A stretch of DNA of 64,000 nt from Lentzea aerocolonigenes (GTDB lineage: Bacteria > Actinomycetota > Actinomycetes > Mycobacteriales > Pseudonocardiaceae): assembly GCF_000974445.1 (NCBI RefSeq), contig NZ_BBOJ01000002.1, forward strand, positions 372,001 to 436,000, given 5' to 3'. Within the stretch, counting starts at the first letter, position 1. Each line of letters opens with the position of its first letter. The translations under genes were made by a program, and so were the position numbers. The notes beneath the pieces were generated by a model. That model worked only from the letters and a program-made list of their open reading frames with translations, was not told the DNA's origin and ran no database searches. Below, piece after piece: positions 41,017-49,521 of this stretch.

Positions 41017-43188
41017 TCAGTCGGCGACCAGATCACGTTCGCGCCGCGATCGCCAGAGGAACCACAGGACGGCGATCAGCAGCACGAGCGCGCCGGCCAC
41101 CGCGAACCACCACCACGACCCGGACCCGGACGTCGTCGCGGCCCGCGCCACGTCGCCGGACCTGCTCGTGCCGGAACCATCCGTCAGGGCGACGTCGTTG
41201 CCGTCACCACCGCGGTAGGTGATCCGGAACGCGCCCACCGCGGCACCCTCGGGCAGGCCGTCGAAGGTGCCGTTCACCTGCGCGGTGCCCTGGTTGTCGA
41301 TGATCACGCCGGAGCCCTCCGCTTCCAGCGTGCCCGCGAGCGTCACCGCGCCGGTGACGTTCATCCGGCTGCCGGTCAGGCGCGCACCGGGCCGTTGGGT
41401 GTAGGCACCGCGCACGGTCAGGCCGGCGGCGGTGACCGTTCCGGCGTTGTCGACGTCGCCTTCGACCGTGCCCGAGGCACGCAGCGGGGCCGCGGGTTCG
41501 ACGGTGAGCTGCTTCGCCTGCACCAACCCGGTCAGGGTGAGCGTTTCGGCCCCGGTCTTGGTGACGCTGCCGGCGGTCATGGTGCCGCCGAACGTCGTCG
41601 CGGCCGTGGCGTGGACGGTCACGGCACCGGCGGCCTTCACCGTGCTGCCCTCGGCGCCGGAGAGGTTGTTGAGCGTCTGGTCCCCGGCGAGGTCCAGGGT
41701 CGTTCCGGACGCGGGCAGGTCGACGGAGGTGCTCGCGGCGAGGGTGCCGCCCGTGAGCGCGAGGGTGCCCGCCTTCACCGTGGTCTTGCCCTGGTAGGTG
41801 AGGTCGCCGGTCAGGGTGGTGGTGGCCGGGCCCGCCTGGGTCAGCGAACCCTTGCCGCTGATCCGGCCGAGCTGAAGGCCCTTGGCGGAGTTCTGGAGGA
41901 TCAGCTCGCCGTTGTCGACGATCTTGCCGGTGCTCAGCAGTGCGCTGTCGCCCTGCGGGCTGCCGTCGCCCAGCCGCAGCGACGCGCCCTCGCCGATCGT
42001 GGTGTTGCCGTCGTAGTTCTGCGGTGCGGTGAAGGTGACCGCGTTGCCGCGGGTCGCCGCGATGACGACGTCGCCTCGGCCGACCTCCGCCATCGTGTCG
42101 TGGTACTTGCCGCCGGAGATGGGCGCGTCGAGGGTGACCGGCCCGTTGTAGTCGAACGTCAGCACGCTGCGGGTGCCGTTCCGCTCGGCGTGCATGTTGA
42201 TGTAGACGGTGTTCTCGTTGCCGGGCAGGAAGAAGCGGTTGTGCGTGCCGTCGCCCCACGTCACCGTTGCACCTTCGATGTTGATGCCGCGCTTGTTGTC
42301 GCGGTGCGGCACGGTGGCGAAGTTGCGGGAGGGGTCGCTGAGCGCGGGATCGGTGTCCGACCCGTTGTCGGACCAGCTGTAGACACCCGACATCCGCACG
42401 ACGCCGGAGCCCCAGGTGTGGAAGTTGATGTCGTTGCCGTAGTACTGCGAGTAGATGTCAGCGGCGTCGGTGACGACCTCGGCGTCCGGGGCGTTGTGGA
42501 TGAACGAGCCCTGGTTCACGACCTTGCGCACCGTCGGCATGGAGGTGAGGTAGTGCAGGCTGCCGTAGTCCGCGCCGGTGCCGACGTAGAGCGTGCCCGT
42601 GAACGGGTGCGTGCCCGGCAGGTCGATGCCGGGCCACGTGCCCCTGCGTTGCTTGACGAGGCCCGAGCCGCTGATGACGCCGAGGTTCAGCCGGCTGTGC
42701 ACTGCGAGGTCCAGGGCGCCGTCGACCTGGTGGTTGAGCGCGTTCAGCGACACCTCGGGCGCCTTGGTGAAGTGCGCGATGACGCCGTCGCCACCTGATC
42801 CGCTGCCGTACTGGAGGGTCGCGCCGCGCTGCACGACGACGGCGGGCGGGTCGGGGTTCTCGATCGTGGTCACCGGGTGGTTGCCGCCGACGGTGCGGAT
42901 CTTCTGCCGCTGGCGGTCCTTCGGCAGGGTGAAGTCGCTGTTCTTCACCAGCACCAGGGTGCCGGTTCCACCGACGGTGAAGACCCCTTCGCCGGAGAGC
43001 ACGCCCGTGTAGGTGGTGACGCCACCGGTGAGGCGCACGACGGTGTCCCCGCTCAACGTGATGTTCTTGTTGGCGCGCACGTCGGCGGTGACGTCCCTGC
43101 CACCGGGTTGTGCGACCGCGCCCGGTGCGCCGAGGGCCGCGAGGAGGAGCGCGATCGCCGCCGCCGAACCGCCAGGCTGTACACGCAC
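41017..43188 (-). CDS. Beta-rich surface protein with C-terminal membrane anchor
   Basis: A 723-residue exported protein. Residues 1-26 form a signal peptide. The long middle is Gly/Thr-rich parallel-beta-like sequence with autotransporter-associated-type repeats (TGVLSGEGVFTVGGTGTLVLVKNSDF, YQGKTTVKAGTLALTGGTLA, TLTQAGPATTTLTGDL-like units), probably a beta-solenoid. The C-terminus has one membrane helix (WWWFAVAGALVLLIAVLWFLW) and a basic tail (RSRRERD), so it stays in the membrane facing out. GTG 43188 has GGAG upstream. Such repeats are best known from Gram-negative autotransporters, but there is no barrel here. It may bind polysaccharide; that is inference from its GH62 neighbour. Confidence 0.78.
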   Translation of the reverse strand: MRVQPGGSAAAIALLLAALGAPGAVAQPGGRDVTADVRANKNITLSGDTVVRLTGGVTTYTGVLSGEGVFTVGGTGTLVLVKNSDFTLPKDRQRQKIRTVGGNHPVTTIENPDPPAVVVQRGATLQYGSGSGGDGVIAHFTKAPEVSLNALNHQVDGALDLAVHSRLNLGVISGSGLVKQRRGTWPGIDLPGTHPFTGTLYVGTGADYGSLHYLTSMPTVRKVVNQGSFIHNAPDAEVVTDAADIYSQYYGNDINFHTWGSGVVRMSGVYSWSDNGSDTDPALSDPSRNFATVPHRDNKRGINIEGATVTWGDGTHNRFFLPGNENTVYINMHAERNGTRSVLTFDYNGPVTLDAPISGGKYHDTMAEVGRGDVVIAATRGNAVTFTAPQNYDGNTTIGEGASLRLGDGSPQGDSALLSTGKIVDNGELILQNSAKGLQLGRISGKGSLTQAGPATTTLTGDLTYQGKTTVKAGTLALTGGTLAASTSVDLPASGTTLDLAGDQTLNNLSGAEGSTVKAAGAVTVHATAATTFGGTMTAGSVTKTGAETLTLTGLVQAKQLTVEPAAPLRASGTVEGDVDNAGTVTAAGLTVRGAYTQRPGARLTGSRMNVTGAVTLAGTLEAEGSGVIIDNQGTAQVNGTFDGLPEGAAVGAFRITYRGGDGNDVALTDGSGTSRSGDVARAATTSGSGSWWWFAVAGALVLLIAVLWFLWRSRRERDLVAD

Positions 43189-43232
43189 GAGGTCGACTCC
43201 ACGATGTTAGCGATCACATTTTGGGCGCGCCA

Positions 43233-43261
43233 AGTGTTCGTGGCCGATGCACCGGTGTCAA
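43233..43261 (-). promoter_or_regulatory. Promoter of the surface-protein gene
   Basis: Minus strand: TTGACA (43256-43261), 17 bp, AACACT (43233-43238), about 45 bases before GTG 43188. The rest of 43262-43617 shows no gene or clear element. Confidence 0.5.
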
Positions 43262-43617
43262 CAGGACGGTCTCAGCCGGACGGTGAACTCGCCCCTGCCG
43301 CCCGGTTGGCCGTCGCGGTGGCCGACCACAGTGGACAGGGGGTTTCACCGGGCCCGACCTGGGCGGCCGGACTGCCCGCGGCGAGCCGGGGTGGAGGCGT
43401 TCTGGGCGCAGGTCAGGGGTTCCGTGCCTCGGGAACATCTATGAGGTGTCGCCACCGGAACTGGTGCCCGAAACCGGCCCCTGGGCCGGCGTCGCCGATC
43501 GACGCGCACGGAGACGCACCAGTCTGTTCGTCGGGGTACTCCGATCGGGATGCCGTCGTCGGCGACAGCTCGCGCGGAGGGGGGCTTCGCCGTTTCCACG
43601 TAAGTCGTGTGGGTCGA

Positions 43618-43920
43618 GTTCCAGCGAGGTGGTCACCTTTTGCTGGCGTGGCCGCCTTGTGTTGGTGGTCGCTTTGGGTCGTATGACGAGCCGGGTCATT
43701 TCATCGCCGCTTCGCGACGATTGCGATTGAGGCTTGACTCCGGGGCCCTTGCGAGGCGCACATCGGCCTTGAAAAGCCGGGCATAAGGAGCCCGGCCGAT
43801 CCAACCAGCATAGCACCTCGCACCCAAAGTCAAGCCCCAATCGCACGCGTGCGTGGTCGCGTTTGTTGTTCGGCTCACCTCATTACCGCTTGCCTGCGTT
43901 CGCATTGCCCTGTCCGGCTC
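43618..43920. repeat. Left arm of inverted repeat around the HNH gene
   Basis: About 300 bp that recurs inverted at 45540-45845. Its outer part (43668-43759) differs from 45795-45704 at only about 3 of 92 positions by eye; its inner part (about 43817-43905) differs at about 7. The arm is itself palindromic: GCGATTG-x-GGCTTGACT on the left pairs with AGTCAAGCCCCAATCGC on the right. The middle (about 43760-43812) is unlike that of the other arm and holds its own hairpin (GCCGGGC/GCCCGGC, 43776-43796). No credible protein is encoded. Confidence 0.75.
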
Positions 43921-44213
43921 GGCTTCGCCGTCGTGGCGTTGACAGGGGAGGTTCGGCTTGCCATTGCCATTGTGGCTTGCCTTCGGCTTCGTGAGATTGG
44001 CTGTACTGCGGCCTTGCGGAGACAGTCCCGCGTGACGAGAGAAACGCAAGGGAGGAGGAAAATGTCGAGAGAGAAATAGCTAACCGTTGCAGCCGTTGGT
44101 CAGCAGCGCCGGCGAGGCGCCTGGCCGTGCCCTGGACACCATTCATCAGCCTGCCTCGCCGTGGTCAGGACGGCCTTCATCGACACCGCCTCCCCCGAAG
44201 CCAGGCGGCCTTC

Positions 44214-44249
44214 ATCAACACCGCTTCGCTGTGGTTAGGCGGTGTTGAT
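44214..44249 (-). terminator. Terminator of the HNH gene
   Basis: ATCAACACCGC and GCGGTGTTGAT form an 11-bp stem with a 14-base loop directly after the HNH stop on the minus strand. The region 43921-44213 upstream in coordinates holds no gene; it has short repeated motifs (CTTCATC-x-ACACCGCC-like) only. Confidence 0.6.
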
Positions 44250-45445
44250 CAGGTTCCGTCTCGGACTTCGTTGCGGGTCGAGCCCGGGTCGAGCCAGGCC
44301 GGTGCGTAGAACGTCGGGATGCCGGTGACCAGCTTGACGTCCCACTCGCTCTGGTGGATCAGCGTGTGGTGGTGGCGGCAGAGCAGCACAGCGTTGTCGA
44401 CAGAGGTGTCGCCGCCGTTGGCCCAGTGGCGGATGTGGTGGGCGTCGCACTGTCTGGGCGGTCTGCCACAGCCGGGGAAGGCGCAGCCGCGATCCCTGGT
44501 GACCAGGGTCCTGCGGATCGCGGCAGGGAAGGTGCGGGTCTTGCGGCCGACGTTGAGCGGCTGGCCCGCTCCGCCCAGGACCATCGGGATGATGCCCGCG
44601 TTGCACGCCAGCTCACGCACCTGCTCGACCGGGACGCGGTCGCCGTTGTCCAGCGTGGCGTGGCCGACCTGGTTGGCCAGGTCCTCGTAGGGCATGGTCA
44701 GGGTCAAGGTGACTGGTTCGCCGCCGTGTTCGGGCAGTTGGTCGGCGCGCAGCATCAGGTCGACCAGCTCGGCCAGGGCGTCGCCCTCGCGTTCCTCGCG
44801 GGAGCGCAGGTCCGGGCCCTCGTCGGCGGTGGTCGGGCGGGGCTTGGCCAGCGGGTCGAGCAGCGCCTCGTACTTCGCGCCGCTCACCTTGTCCAGCTTC
44901 GCGCGGATCTCCAGCCGCCCGTTCTTCCACTGCATCAAGTGCTGATTGCCCGGCGGCGGCGCAGGCTCGGGGTCGCGCGGCTCCGGGTCGTCCTGGAAGA
45001 GGCTGTAGGCGAGTTTCGCACCCAGGGTGCGGACCGTGTGGGGCTCGAAGTCACGGGCATAGCCCACCACCCTGGCCTCGTGCTCGGCGGGCACGGTCTT
45101 CATGATCTCGGCGACCACCGCGACGTGGTCAATCGACAACGCGCCCTCGGCCACCGCCTCCGCCGTCAGCGGAAGCACCGGAGCCAGTTCACTGCCGGTC
45201 GGCGTGATCTCATTGGCCAAAAGCGCGGCATTGTCGATCCAGCGCTTGGCGGTGCGGAGATCCCAGCGGACCGCGTGTCGCAACACCTGCGGCAAATCCT
45301 TGTAACCCAGCTCGCTCGCGGCTCCACGCCGTTCGAGTTCCGCGATTTCCTGCATCATCTCGTGTTCGCGCACCCGAATTTCCGTCACCTTGCTGACGAT
45401 GCTGCTCAGCAGCTCGTCGGTGGAAAGGAGTCGGGTTTCGATCAC
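44249..45445 (-). CDS. DUF222 / HNH endonuclease, 13E12 repeat family
   Basis: About 398 residues. The DUF222 region covers about residues 20-290 (MMQEIAELERRGAASELGYKDLPQVL, then AKRWIDNAALL). The C-terminal HNH domain shows RDRGCAFPGCGRPPRQCDAHHIRHWANGG, then DNAVLLCRHHHTLIH: paired cysteines for zinc and the His-Asn-His metal site. The family is widespread and multi-copy in actinobacteria; the first member was the 13E12 repeat of Mycobacterium tuberculosis. GTG 45445 or TTG 45454 could be the start; neither has a strong ribosome site. It sits inside inverted palindromic arms, which supports a mobile origin. Confidence 0.87.
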   Translation of the reverse strand: MIETRLLSTDELLSSIVSKVTEIRVREHEMMQEIAELERRGAASELGYKDLPQVLRHAVRWDLRTAKRWIDNAALLANEITPTGSELAPVLPLTAEAVAEGALSIDHVAVVAEIMKTVPAEHEARVVGYARDFEPHTVRTLGAKLAYSLFQDDPEPRDPEPAPPPGNQHLMQWKNGRLEIRAKLDKVSGAKYEALLDPLAKPRPTTADEGPDLRSREEREGDALAELVDLMLRADQLPEHGGEPVTLTLTMPYEDLANQVGHATLDNGDRVPVEQVRELACNAGIIPMVLGGAGQPLNVGRKTRTFPAAIRRTLVTRDRGCAFPGCGRPPRQCDAHHIRHWANGGDTSVDNAVLLCRHHHTLIHQSEWDVKLVTGIPTFYAPAWLDPGSTRNEVRDGT

Positions 45446-45539
45446 GTGTTCCAATCTACCGCAAGATCACAACATTAAAGCACGTCAGAGCACACACAAT
45501 CGGGTGAACCAACCAGCCGGGCAACGTGCTCCGCGAAGT

Positions 45540-45845
45540 GGAGCCGAATCGGGCAATCCGAACGCGGGCAAGCGGTAATGAGGTGAGCCGAACAACCCAA
45601 CGCAACCACGCACGATTGCGATTGGGGCTTGACTTTGGGAGCGAGGTGCTAGCCTTTTCGGATCGGGCGGGTGCGAAGCATCCGACCTTTTCCGCCCGAC
45701 ACAGCGCCTCGCAAGGGCCCCGAAGTCAAGCCCCAATCGCAATCGTCGCGAAGCGGCGATGAAATGACCCGGCTCGTCATACAACCCAAAGCGACCACCA
45801 ATACAAGGCGACACCACCAGCAAAGGCGACCACCCCCGCTGGAAC
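45540..45845. repeat. Right arm of inverted repeat around the HNH gene
   Basis: The inverted partner of 43618-43920. It contains the same palindromic core twice: GATTGCGATTGGGGCTTGACTT read forward near 45614 and read in reverse near 45745. Its hairpin tip (about 45648-45703) is unrelated to that of the left arm and has its own inverted repeat (CGGGCGGG/CCGCCCG). The remaining gap 45846-45934 shows nothing. No credible gene is encoded, although open frames cross it. Confidence 0.75.
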
Positions 45846-45934
45846 CCGCGCCGAACCACGAAAACCAACCCGCGCAACATGATCACTCCGGAATGCAGCA
45901 CCGAGGTGGAACCGGCGGGCGCGAGAACGGACAC

Positions 45935-46495
45935 CTACGGACCCAGGTCGGCCGCAACGGTGTCAGTCAGGCGCGGGTCCGGCTCACCACCGGACATGGC
46001 GAGCGTCCCGGCGACGACGCGGCCGAGCTTGAGCAGGTCCGCGGGGTTCTTCTTGTCCAGCCCGGCGAGCAGTTGCCTGAGGATGGTGAGCTGGTCGAAG
46101 TAGATGCGTTCGGTGACGAGGTTCTCGTTGGCGTCGAAGAGGAAGTACGCGGTCATGCGCGTGCGGTGCTTCGAACCGGTCGGCGGGATCTTGCCGAGCG
46201 GCCCGTTGTGGGTTCCCGTCAACCAGAACTCGACGATCACGGCGTCGTGCGCGTGCCGCAGCGCGATGATCTCGTGGTTCTGGTCGGGGAACGCCACGCG
46301 CGTGTCGTGGTAGTACTCGCGGACCTCGCCGTCGCCGTCGTGGACGGTCATCTGCGCGATGAGCTCGTAGTGCGGGTGCGGGAACGTCGAGAGCGTGGCG
46401 TCCCAGTCCTGGCGGACCTCGTCGTGGAAGTGGTCCAGGACGAGCTTCTCGCGTGCGCGCAGGACTTCTTCGGGCGGCAGGGTGAAGCGGGACAT
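45935..46495 (-). CDS. NTF2-like / SnoaL-like protein
   Basis: A 186-residue cytoplasmic protein of the cone-shaped NTF2-like fold: REKLVLDHFHDEVRQDWDATLSTFPHPHYEL, then REYYHDTRVAFPDQNHEIIALRHAHDAVIVEFWLTGTHNG and MTAYFLFDANENLVTERIYFDQLTILRQL. These are the strands and the inner His/Asp/Arg pocket of SnoaL-type isomerases, cyclases or hydrolases. ATG 46495 follows AGGAG. It lies 15 bases after the MBL-like gene in the same direction, so the two form an operon controlled by the divergent TetR regulator. Substrate unknown. Confidence 0.8.
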   Translation of the reverse strand: MSRFTLPPEEVLRAREKLVLDHFHDEVRQDWDATLSTFPHPHYELIAQMTVHDGDGEVREYYHDTRVAFPDQNHEIIALRHAHDAVIVEFWLTGTHNGPLGKIPPTGSKHRTRMTAYFLFDANENLVTERIYFDQLTILRQLLAGLDKKNPADLLKLGRVVAGTLAMSGGEPDPRLTDTVAADLGP

Positions 46496-46510
46496 GGTGG
46501 TGCTCCTGGG

Positions 46511-47599
46511 TCAGCCGTGGGTGAGGTGGCGGTGGGCGAAGGTGGGCCTGGTGCCGGGGTTCGTCCACGCGCCGGTGAGCTCGCTGGACGGGAAGAACTG
46601 CAGGAACCGGGAATCGGCCTGGCTGCGGTCGGCCAGGGTCTTCTCGAGGATGATCGAGTTGTACTGGTCGGCGGTCGTCTCGATCGTGTTGGCGTTGAGC
46701 ACGACCTCCTGCTGCCACGACCGCGTCCACTTCTCGAGGCCCGGCAGCTTCGAGTGTTCCGGGGTCAGCGCTTCGGCCGCGATGACGTTCTCGCTGCTGA
46801 CCCAGATGCCGGTCGAGGTGTTGAGGACCAGGCTCTGGTTGCCGAACACGTGTCCCGGCGTCTTCACGACGGCCACGCCGGGCCCGAGCACCACCGAGCC
46901 CTCGATCGGCAGGAACGCCTCGGGCGGGACGTCGCGGTAGGCGGCGGGCTGGTACCAGGGCCGCTGCAACGGGTGCAGCTCGGCCATCGCGGCGAGCTCG
47001 TCGCGCTGCACGATCACCTTGGCGTTGGGGAAGGCCGCGCGCGGGTGGTCGTTCAGGTCGCGCTGGTGCGCGGTGGTGCCGATCCAGCGCCGCAGGTCCT
47101 GGGTGTGCAGGTGGTCGAACATCAGGTAGTCGACCTCTTCCGGCTTGATGCCCAGCCGCGCCAGGTGGCCGAGCACCGTGCCGTGCACGCGCACCACCTG
47201 CCGTTCGACCAGGGCCGGCGTCTTCTGCGAGAGGCTGTCGAAGTACGGCGTGTACCGCCCGAGCTCGTGGTCGGACGGCTCGAACAGCAGCACCCGCTCC
47301 CTGCCGTTCTCGGTCCACCGGATCACCAGCATCCGGTTCGTGATCGACAGGAACGGCGCCAACGCCCGTGACGCCCGGAACAGCCCGAACCGCGTCGGGT
47401 ACGGCAACGTCACCAGGTCGCAGGTGACCACGCTGTCCGGTGTGCCGGTCGACGGGAACTCGCGGCGAAACGCCTCCCCCTGCGCGCGGATCAGGCGCAG
47501 TCGTGCCCCGGGACTGCCCTCGACCTGGGCCAGCGTGTCGATCCGGGTGCCGACGGCCGGCAGGTCCGCGACCTGCGCCGAACCCCACGGGAAGCGCAT
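46511..47599 (-). CDS. Metallo-beta-lactamase-fold-like hydrolase
   Basis: A 362-residue protein with an MBL-like layout: VDYLMFDHLHTQDLRRWIGT at residues about 157-176, DELAAMAELHP, VAVVKTPGHVFGNQSLVL and IWVSSENVI. The usual HxHxDH metal motif is altered to His163-Leu-His165-Thr-Gln167-Asp168, so metal binding may differ or be weaker. There is no signal peptide. ATG 47599 follows AAAGGGG. It is divergent from a TetR regulator across a large perfect inverted repeat and is followed by an NTF2-like gene, suggesting a small inducible degradation or detoxification unit. Confidence 0.75.
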   Translation of the reverse strand: MRFPWGSAQVADLPAVGTRIDTLAQVEGSPGARLRLIRAQGEAFRREFPSTGTPDSVVTCDLVTLPYPTRFGLFRASRALAPFLSITNRMLVIRWTENGRERVLLFEPSDHELGRYTPYFDSLSQKTPALVERQVVRVHGTVLGHLARLGIKPEEVDYLMFDHLHTQDLRRWIGTTAHQRDLNDHPRAAFPNAKVIVQRDELAAMAELHPLQRPWYQPAAYRDVPPEAFLPIEGSVVLGPGVAVVKTPGHVFGNQSLVLNTSTGIWVSSENVIAAEALTPEHSKLPGLEKWTRSWQQEVVLNANTIETTADQYNSIILEKTLADRSQADSRFLQFFPSSELTGAWTNPGTRPTFAHRHLTHG

Positions 47600-47612
47600 C
47601 ACGACCCCTTTG

Positions 47613-47655
47613 TCCACGGTGTGGGTTTACCCGGACGCTATACCCACACCGTGGA
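47613..47655. promoter_or_regulatory. Paired TetR operators in the divergent promoter
   Basis: The arms 47613-47626 and 47642-47655 are perfect 14-bp inverted copies (TCCACGGTGTGGGT). Each arm also contains its own short palindrome, CCAC-ggt-GTGG, so these may be two full operators 29 bp apart. The region between them must hold the promoters of both the MBL-like and TetR genes. Confidence 0.65.
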
Positions 47656-47678
47656 TTTCAACAAGACCCTGGGGCACG

Positions 47679-48359
47679 ATGAACGCCATGAGCACCAGCA
47701 CCGCGCGCCGGGGACGTCCGCCCAAGGGCGAGAGCCGGCTCTCCCGCGAGGCGATCGTCGAAGCCACCCTGCGCGTGATCGACACCGACGGCGTCGGCGC
47801 GGTGAGCATGCGTGCTGTCGGGCGCGTCCTCGGGGTCGACGCCAAGAGCCTCTACAACCACGTCGACGGCAAGGACGGCCTGCTCGACGCGGTCGCCGAG
47901 CACATCCTGGGGACCATCGAGCTGCCCGAACGCACCGGTGACCTGCGGACCGATCTGCGGGCGATCGCCCACGCGTTCCGCGACCGGGCACTGACCCACG
48001 CCGAGGCGGCGGCGCTCGTGCTCACCCGCCAGCTCGCGTCCTTCGAGGCGCTCGCCCCGATCGAGGCGGTCCTGACCGTCCTGCGCGCGGCCGGCTGCCC
48101 CGCGGAGGAGGCCGTCCACCTCCTCCGGACGCTCGTCGCCACCCTCATCGGCTCGCTGCTGCGGGAGATCAACGCCGGTCCGACCTACGGCACGACCGAC
48201 ATCGAGGGAATCGCGCGGCGCCAAGCGGTTCTGGAGGGCAGCGGTCTGCCCGCGATCGTCGGCGCCGCACCGCACCTGGCGCGGTTCGACCCCGGTGCCG
48301 AGTACGACTTCACGGTCGAGTTCGCCCTCGACGCGCTGGCCGCCCGGCTCGGCCGCTGA
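47679..48359 (+). CDS. TetR/AcrR family regulator with TetR_C_1-like domain
   Basis: A 226-residue repressor: RRGRPPKGESRLSREAIVEATLRVIDTDGVGAVSMRAVGRVLGVDAKSLYNHVDGKDGL is the basic arm and helix-turn-helix. The C-terminal helices (LTRQLASFEALAPIEAVLTVLRAAG) resemble the tetracycline-repressor-type ligand domain. ATG 47679 has GGGG upstream; ATG 47688 is an alternative. It is divergent from the MBL-like/NTF2-like pair and the paired operators lie between them. A strong terminator follows. Confidence 0.88.
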   Translation: MNAMSTSTARRGRPPKGESRLSREAIVEATLRVIDTDGVGAVSMRAVGRVLGVDAKSLYNHVDGKDGLLDAVAEHILGTIELPERTGDLRTDLRAIAHAFRDRALTHAEAAALVLTRQLASFEALAPIEAVLTVLRAAGCPAEEAVHLLRTLVATLIGSLLREINAGPTYGTTDIEGIARRQAVLEGSGLPAIVGAAPHLARFDPGAEYDFTVEFALDALAARLGR

Positions 48360-48388
48360 TCGTTCGGAGACGCGGAACCAACGGGGGT

Positions 48389-48418
48389 GTGCGGGCCCCG
48401 GCCTTTCGGGGCCCGCAC
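48389..48418. terminator. Strong hairpin terminator
   Basis: GTGCGGGCCCCG and CGGGGCCCGCAC form a 12-bp stem with the loop GCCTTT, 30 bases after the TetR stop. It probably also ends the convergent small-protein gene. Confidence 0.75.
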
Positions 48419-48428
48419 GTCGCGGACG

Positions 48429-48680
48429 CTAAAGCGCCGCCCTTCGGCACGCCTCTTCGGCGATCGCGTCAGGCATCCCGGCGATTCGCAGTGATCCCAG
48501 GCAGAGAACCCGATTGCCCCGTGCGCCGTCAGCGCATCCGATGTCCACGATCTTGCCGCTGTAGCCCTGACTGGCCGCGTAGAACGTGCACCCGAACTGG
48601 TCGGCCGTCGCCACTGCCGTCGTGGACACCGACAACCCGGCGCTGACGACAACGGCTACGACAAATCGGCGAAGAAGCAT
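48429..48680 (-). CDS. Small secreted cysteine-containing protein
   Basis: An 83-residue protein with a clear signal peptide (residues 1 to about 26, LRRFVVAVVVSAGLSVSTTAVATA). The mature 57 residues contain four cysteines (FGCTFYAASQGYSGKIVDIGCADG, VLCLGSLR, EEACRRA), enough for two disulfides. GAGGTGAG lies about 12 bases before ATG 48680. It sits 10 bases after the GH11 xylanase stop in the same direction, so the two may be co-transcribed. The family is not recognised. Confidence 0.65.
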   Translation of the reverse strand: MLLRRFVVAVVVSAGLSVSTTAVATADQFGCTFYAASQGYSGKIVDIGCADGARGNRVLCLGSLRIAGMPDAIAEEACRRAAL

Positions 48681-48690
48681 GGCCCGATTC

Positions 48691-49386
48691 TCACCTCACC
48701 GTGATGTTGGAATTTCCGCTGCTCCGGTATCCCTCGGTCGCGAGGATCATGTAGTAGCTGAAGTTCCCCAGCCGCATTCCGGCGCGGTTCCACGCGTCGA
48801 AGTGGTTGCCGGTGGTGATGGAACCGCCGGTTTTCTTCTGCTGACGGACGCTCCAGAACTGCGGGAAGGTCTTGTTGCCTTCGACGGACGGCGCGTTGTA
48901 GCGCATCGTCTGATAGATGTCGTACGTGCCGCCGTCACTGGTGACCGTGCCCTTGTAGGTGCCGGTGGGCCGGTAGGTGCCCCAGTTGTCGACGATGTAG
49001 TACTCGACGAGCGGGTTCGACGTCCATCCGTAGAGCGTCAGATACGCGTTGCCGGACGGGTTGAAGCTGCCCGAATAGTTCACGGTCCGCCGTGAACCGT
49101 TGCTCCAGCCCTTGCCGCCGACGAAATTGCCGACGTTGCTCCAGGACGTGCTGTAGTTGCCGCCGGACCCGAAGTCCATGCAGACCCTGCCGCCGCCGTC
49201 GGTCCAGAACGAGTAGTAGTAACCACCGTTGTTGCCGGTCTGGCTCGAACAGGTGGCCGTGATACCCACATCAGCGCTGGCGACGGCCGGGAGGAGCGCC
49301 AGCACCAGTGCGGTGCAGGCGCCGTGAACGAGCAATGCGAAACGGCCGCGAGTGCGGCCGCGCGGTCGAACAATTGTTTCAGCCAT
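48691..49386 (-). CDS. GH11 endo-1,4-beta-xylanase
   Basis: A 231-residue secreted xylanase. Residues 1-38 form a signal with RGRTRGR before the hydrophobic core. The catalytic jelly roll starts at [12 protein letters not shown] and has both catalytic glutamates: nucleophile Glu128 in [13 protein letters not shown] and acid/base Glu218 in [28 protein letters not shown] is the thumb region. There is no carbohydrate-binding module. ATG 49386 follows AGGAG. It cuts the xylan backbone outside the cell. Upstream CGAAA-type repeats suggest control by a xylose- or xylan-responsive repressor. Confidence 0.95.
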   Translation of the reverse strand: MAETIVRPRGRTRGRFALLVHGACTALVLALLPAVASADVGITATCSSQTGNNGGYYYSFWTDGGGRVCMDFGSGGNYSTSWSNVGNFVGGKGWSNGSRRTVNYSGSFNPSGNAYLTLYGWTSNPLVEYYIVDNWGTYRPTGTYKGTVTSDGGTYDIYQTMRYNAPSVEGNKTFPQFWSVRQQKKTGGSITTGNHFDAWNRAGMRLGNFSYYMILATEGYRSSGNSNITVR

Positions 49387-49487
49387 GTGCGGGACTCCTC
49401 GACAATGAGGTTGACACGGCGACGGGCGAGCGCGAAACCGACACTAGCAGTGCCGAGCCGATTCCACAGAGTTGCCGACGGTTTCGA

Positions 49488-49498
49488 TAAAAGTTTCG
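49488..49498 (-). promoter_or_regulatory. Xylanase operator-like site, degenerate copy
   Basis: On the minus strand CGAAACTTTTA, matching the perfect site at 49522-49532 at 9 of 11 positions and 34 bp from it. Confidence 0.4.
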
Positions 49499-49521
49499 AA
49501 AAACAGCCGGGTATCGATTTT

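Larger units (their letters stand above)
43618..45845. mobile_element. Putative mobile element: HNH gene between inverted palindromic arms
   Basis: A DUF222/HNH endonuclease gene lies between two inverted arms of about 300 bp. DUF222/HNH proteins belong to the 13E12 repeat family, which is repeated in actinobacterial genomes. The structure resembles a unit that could move or be copied with the nuclease, but no transposase, integrase or target duplication was seen. The boundaries are those of detectable similarity between the arms. Confidence 0.45.

Noticed and set aside
43439..43846. Open frames within the inverted arms sharing similar peptides (also 45671 onward)
   Set aside because: The similarity follows from the inverted DNA repeat. 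The peptides have no domain, no ribosome site and cross the unrelated hairpin tips.
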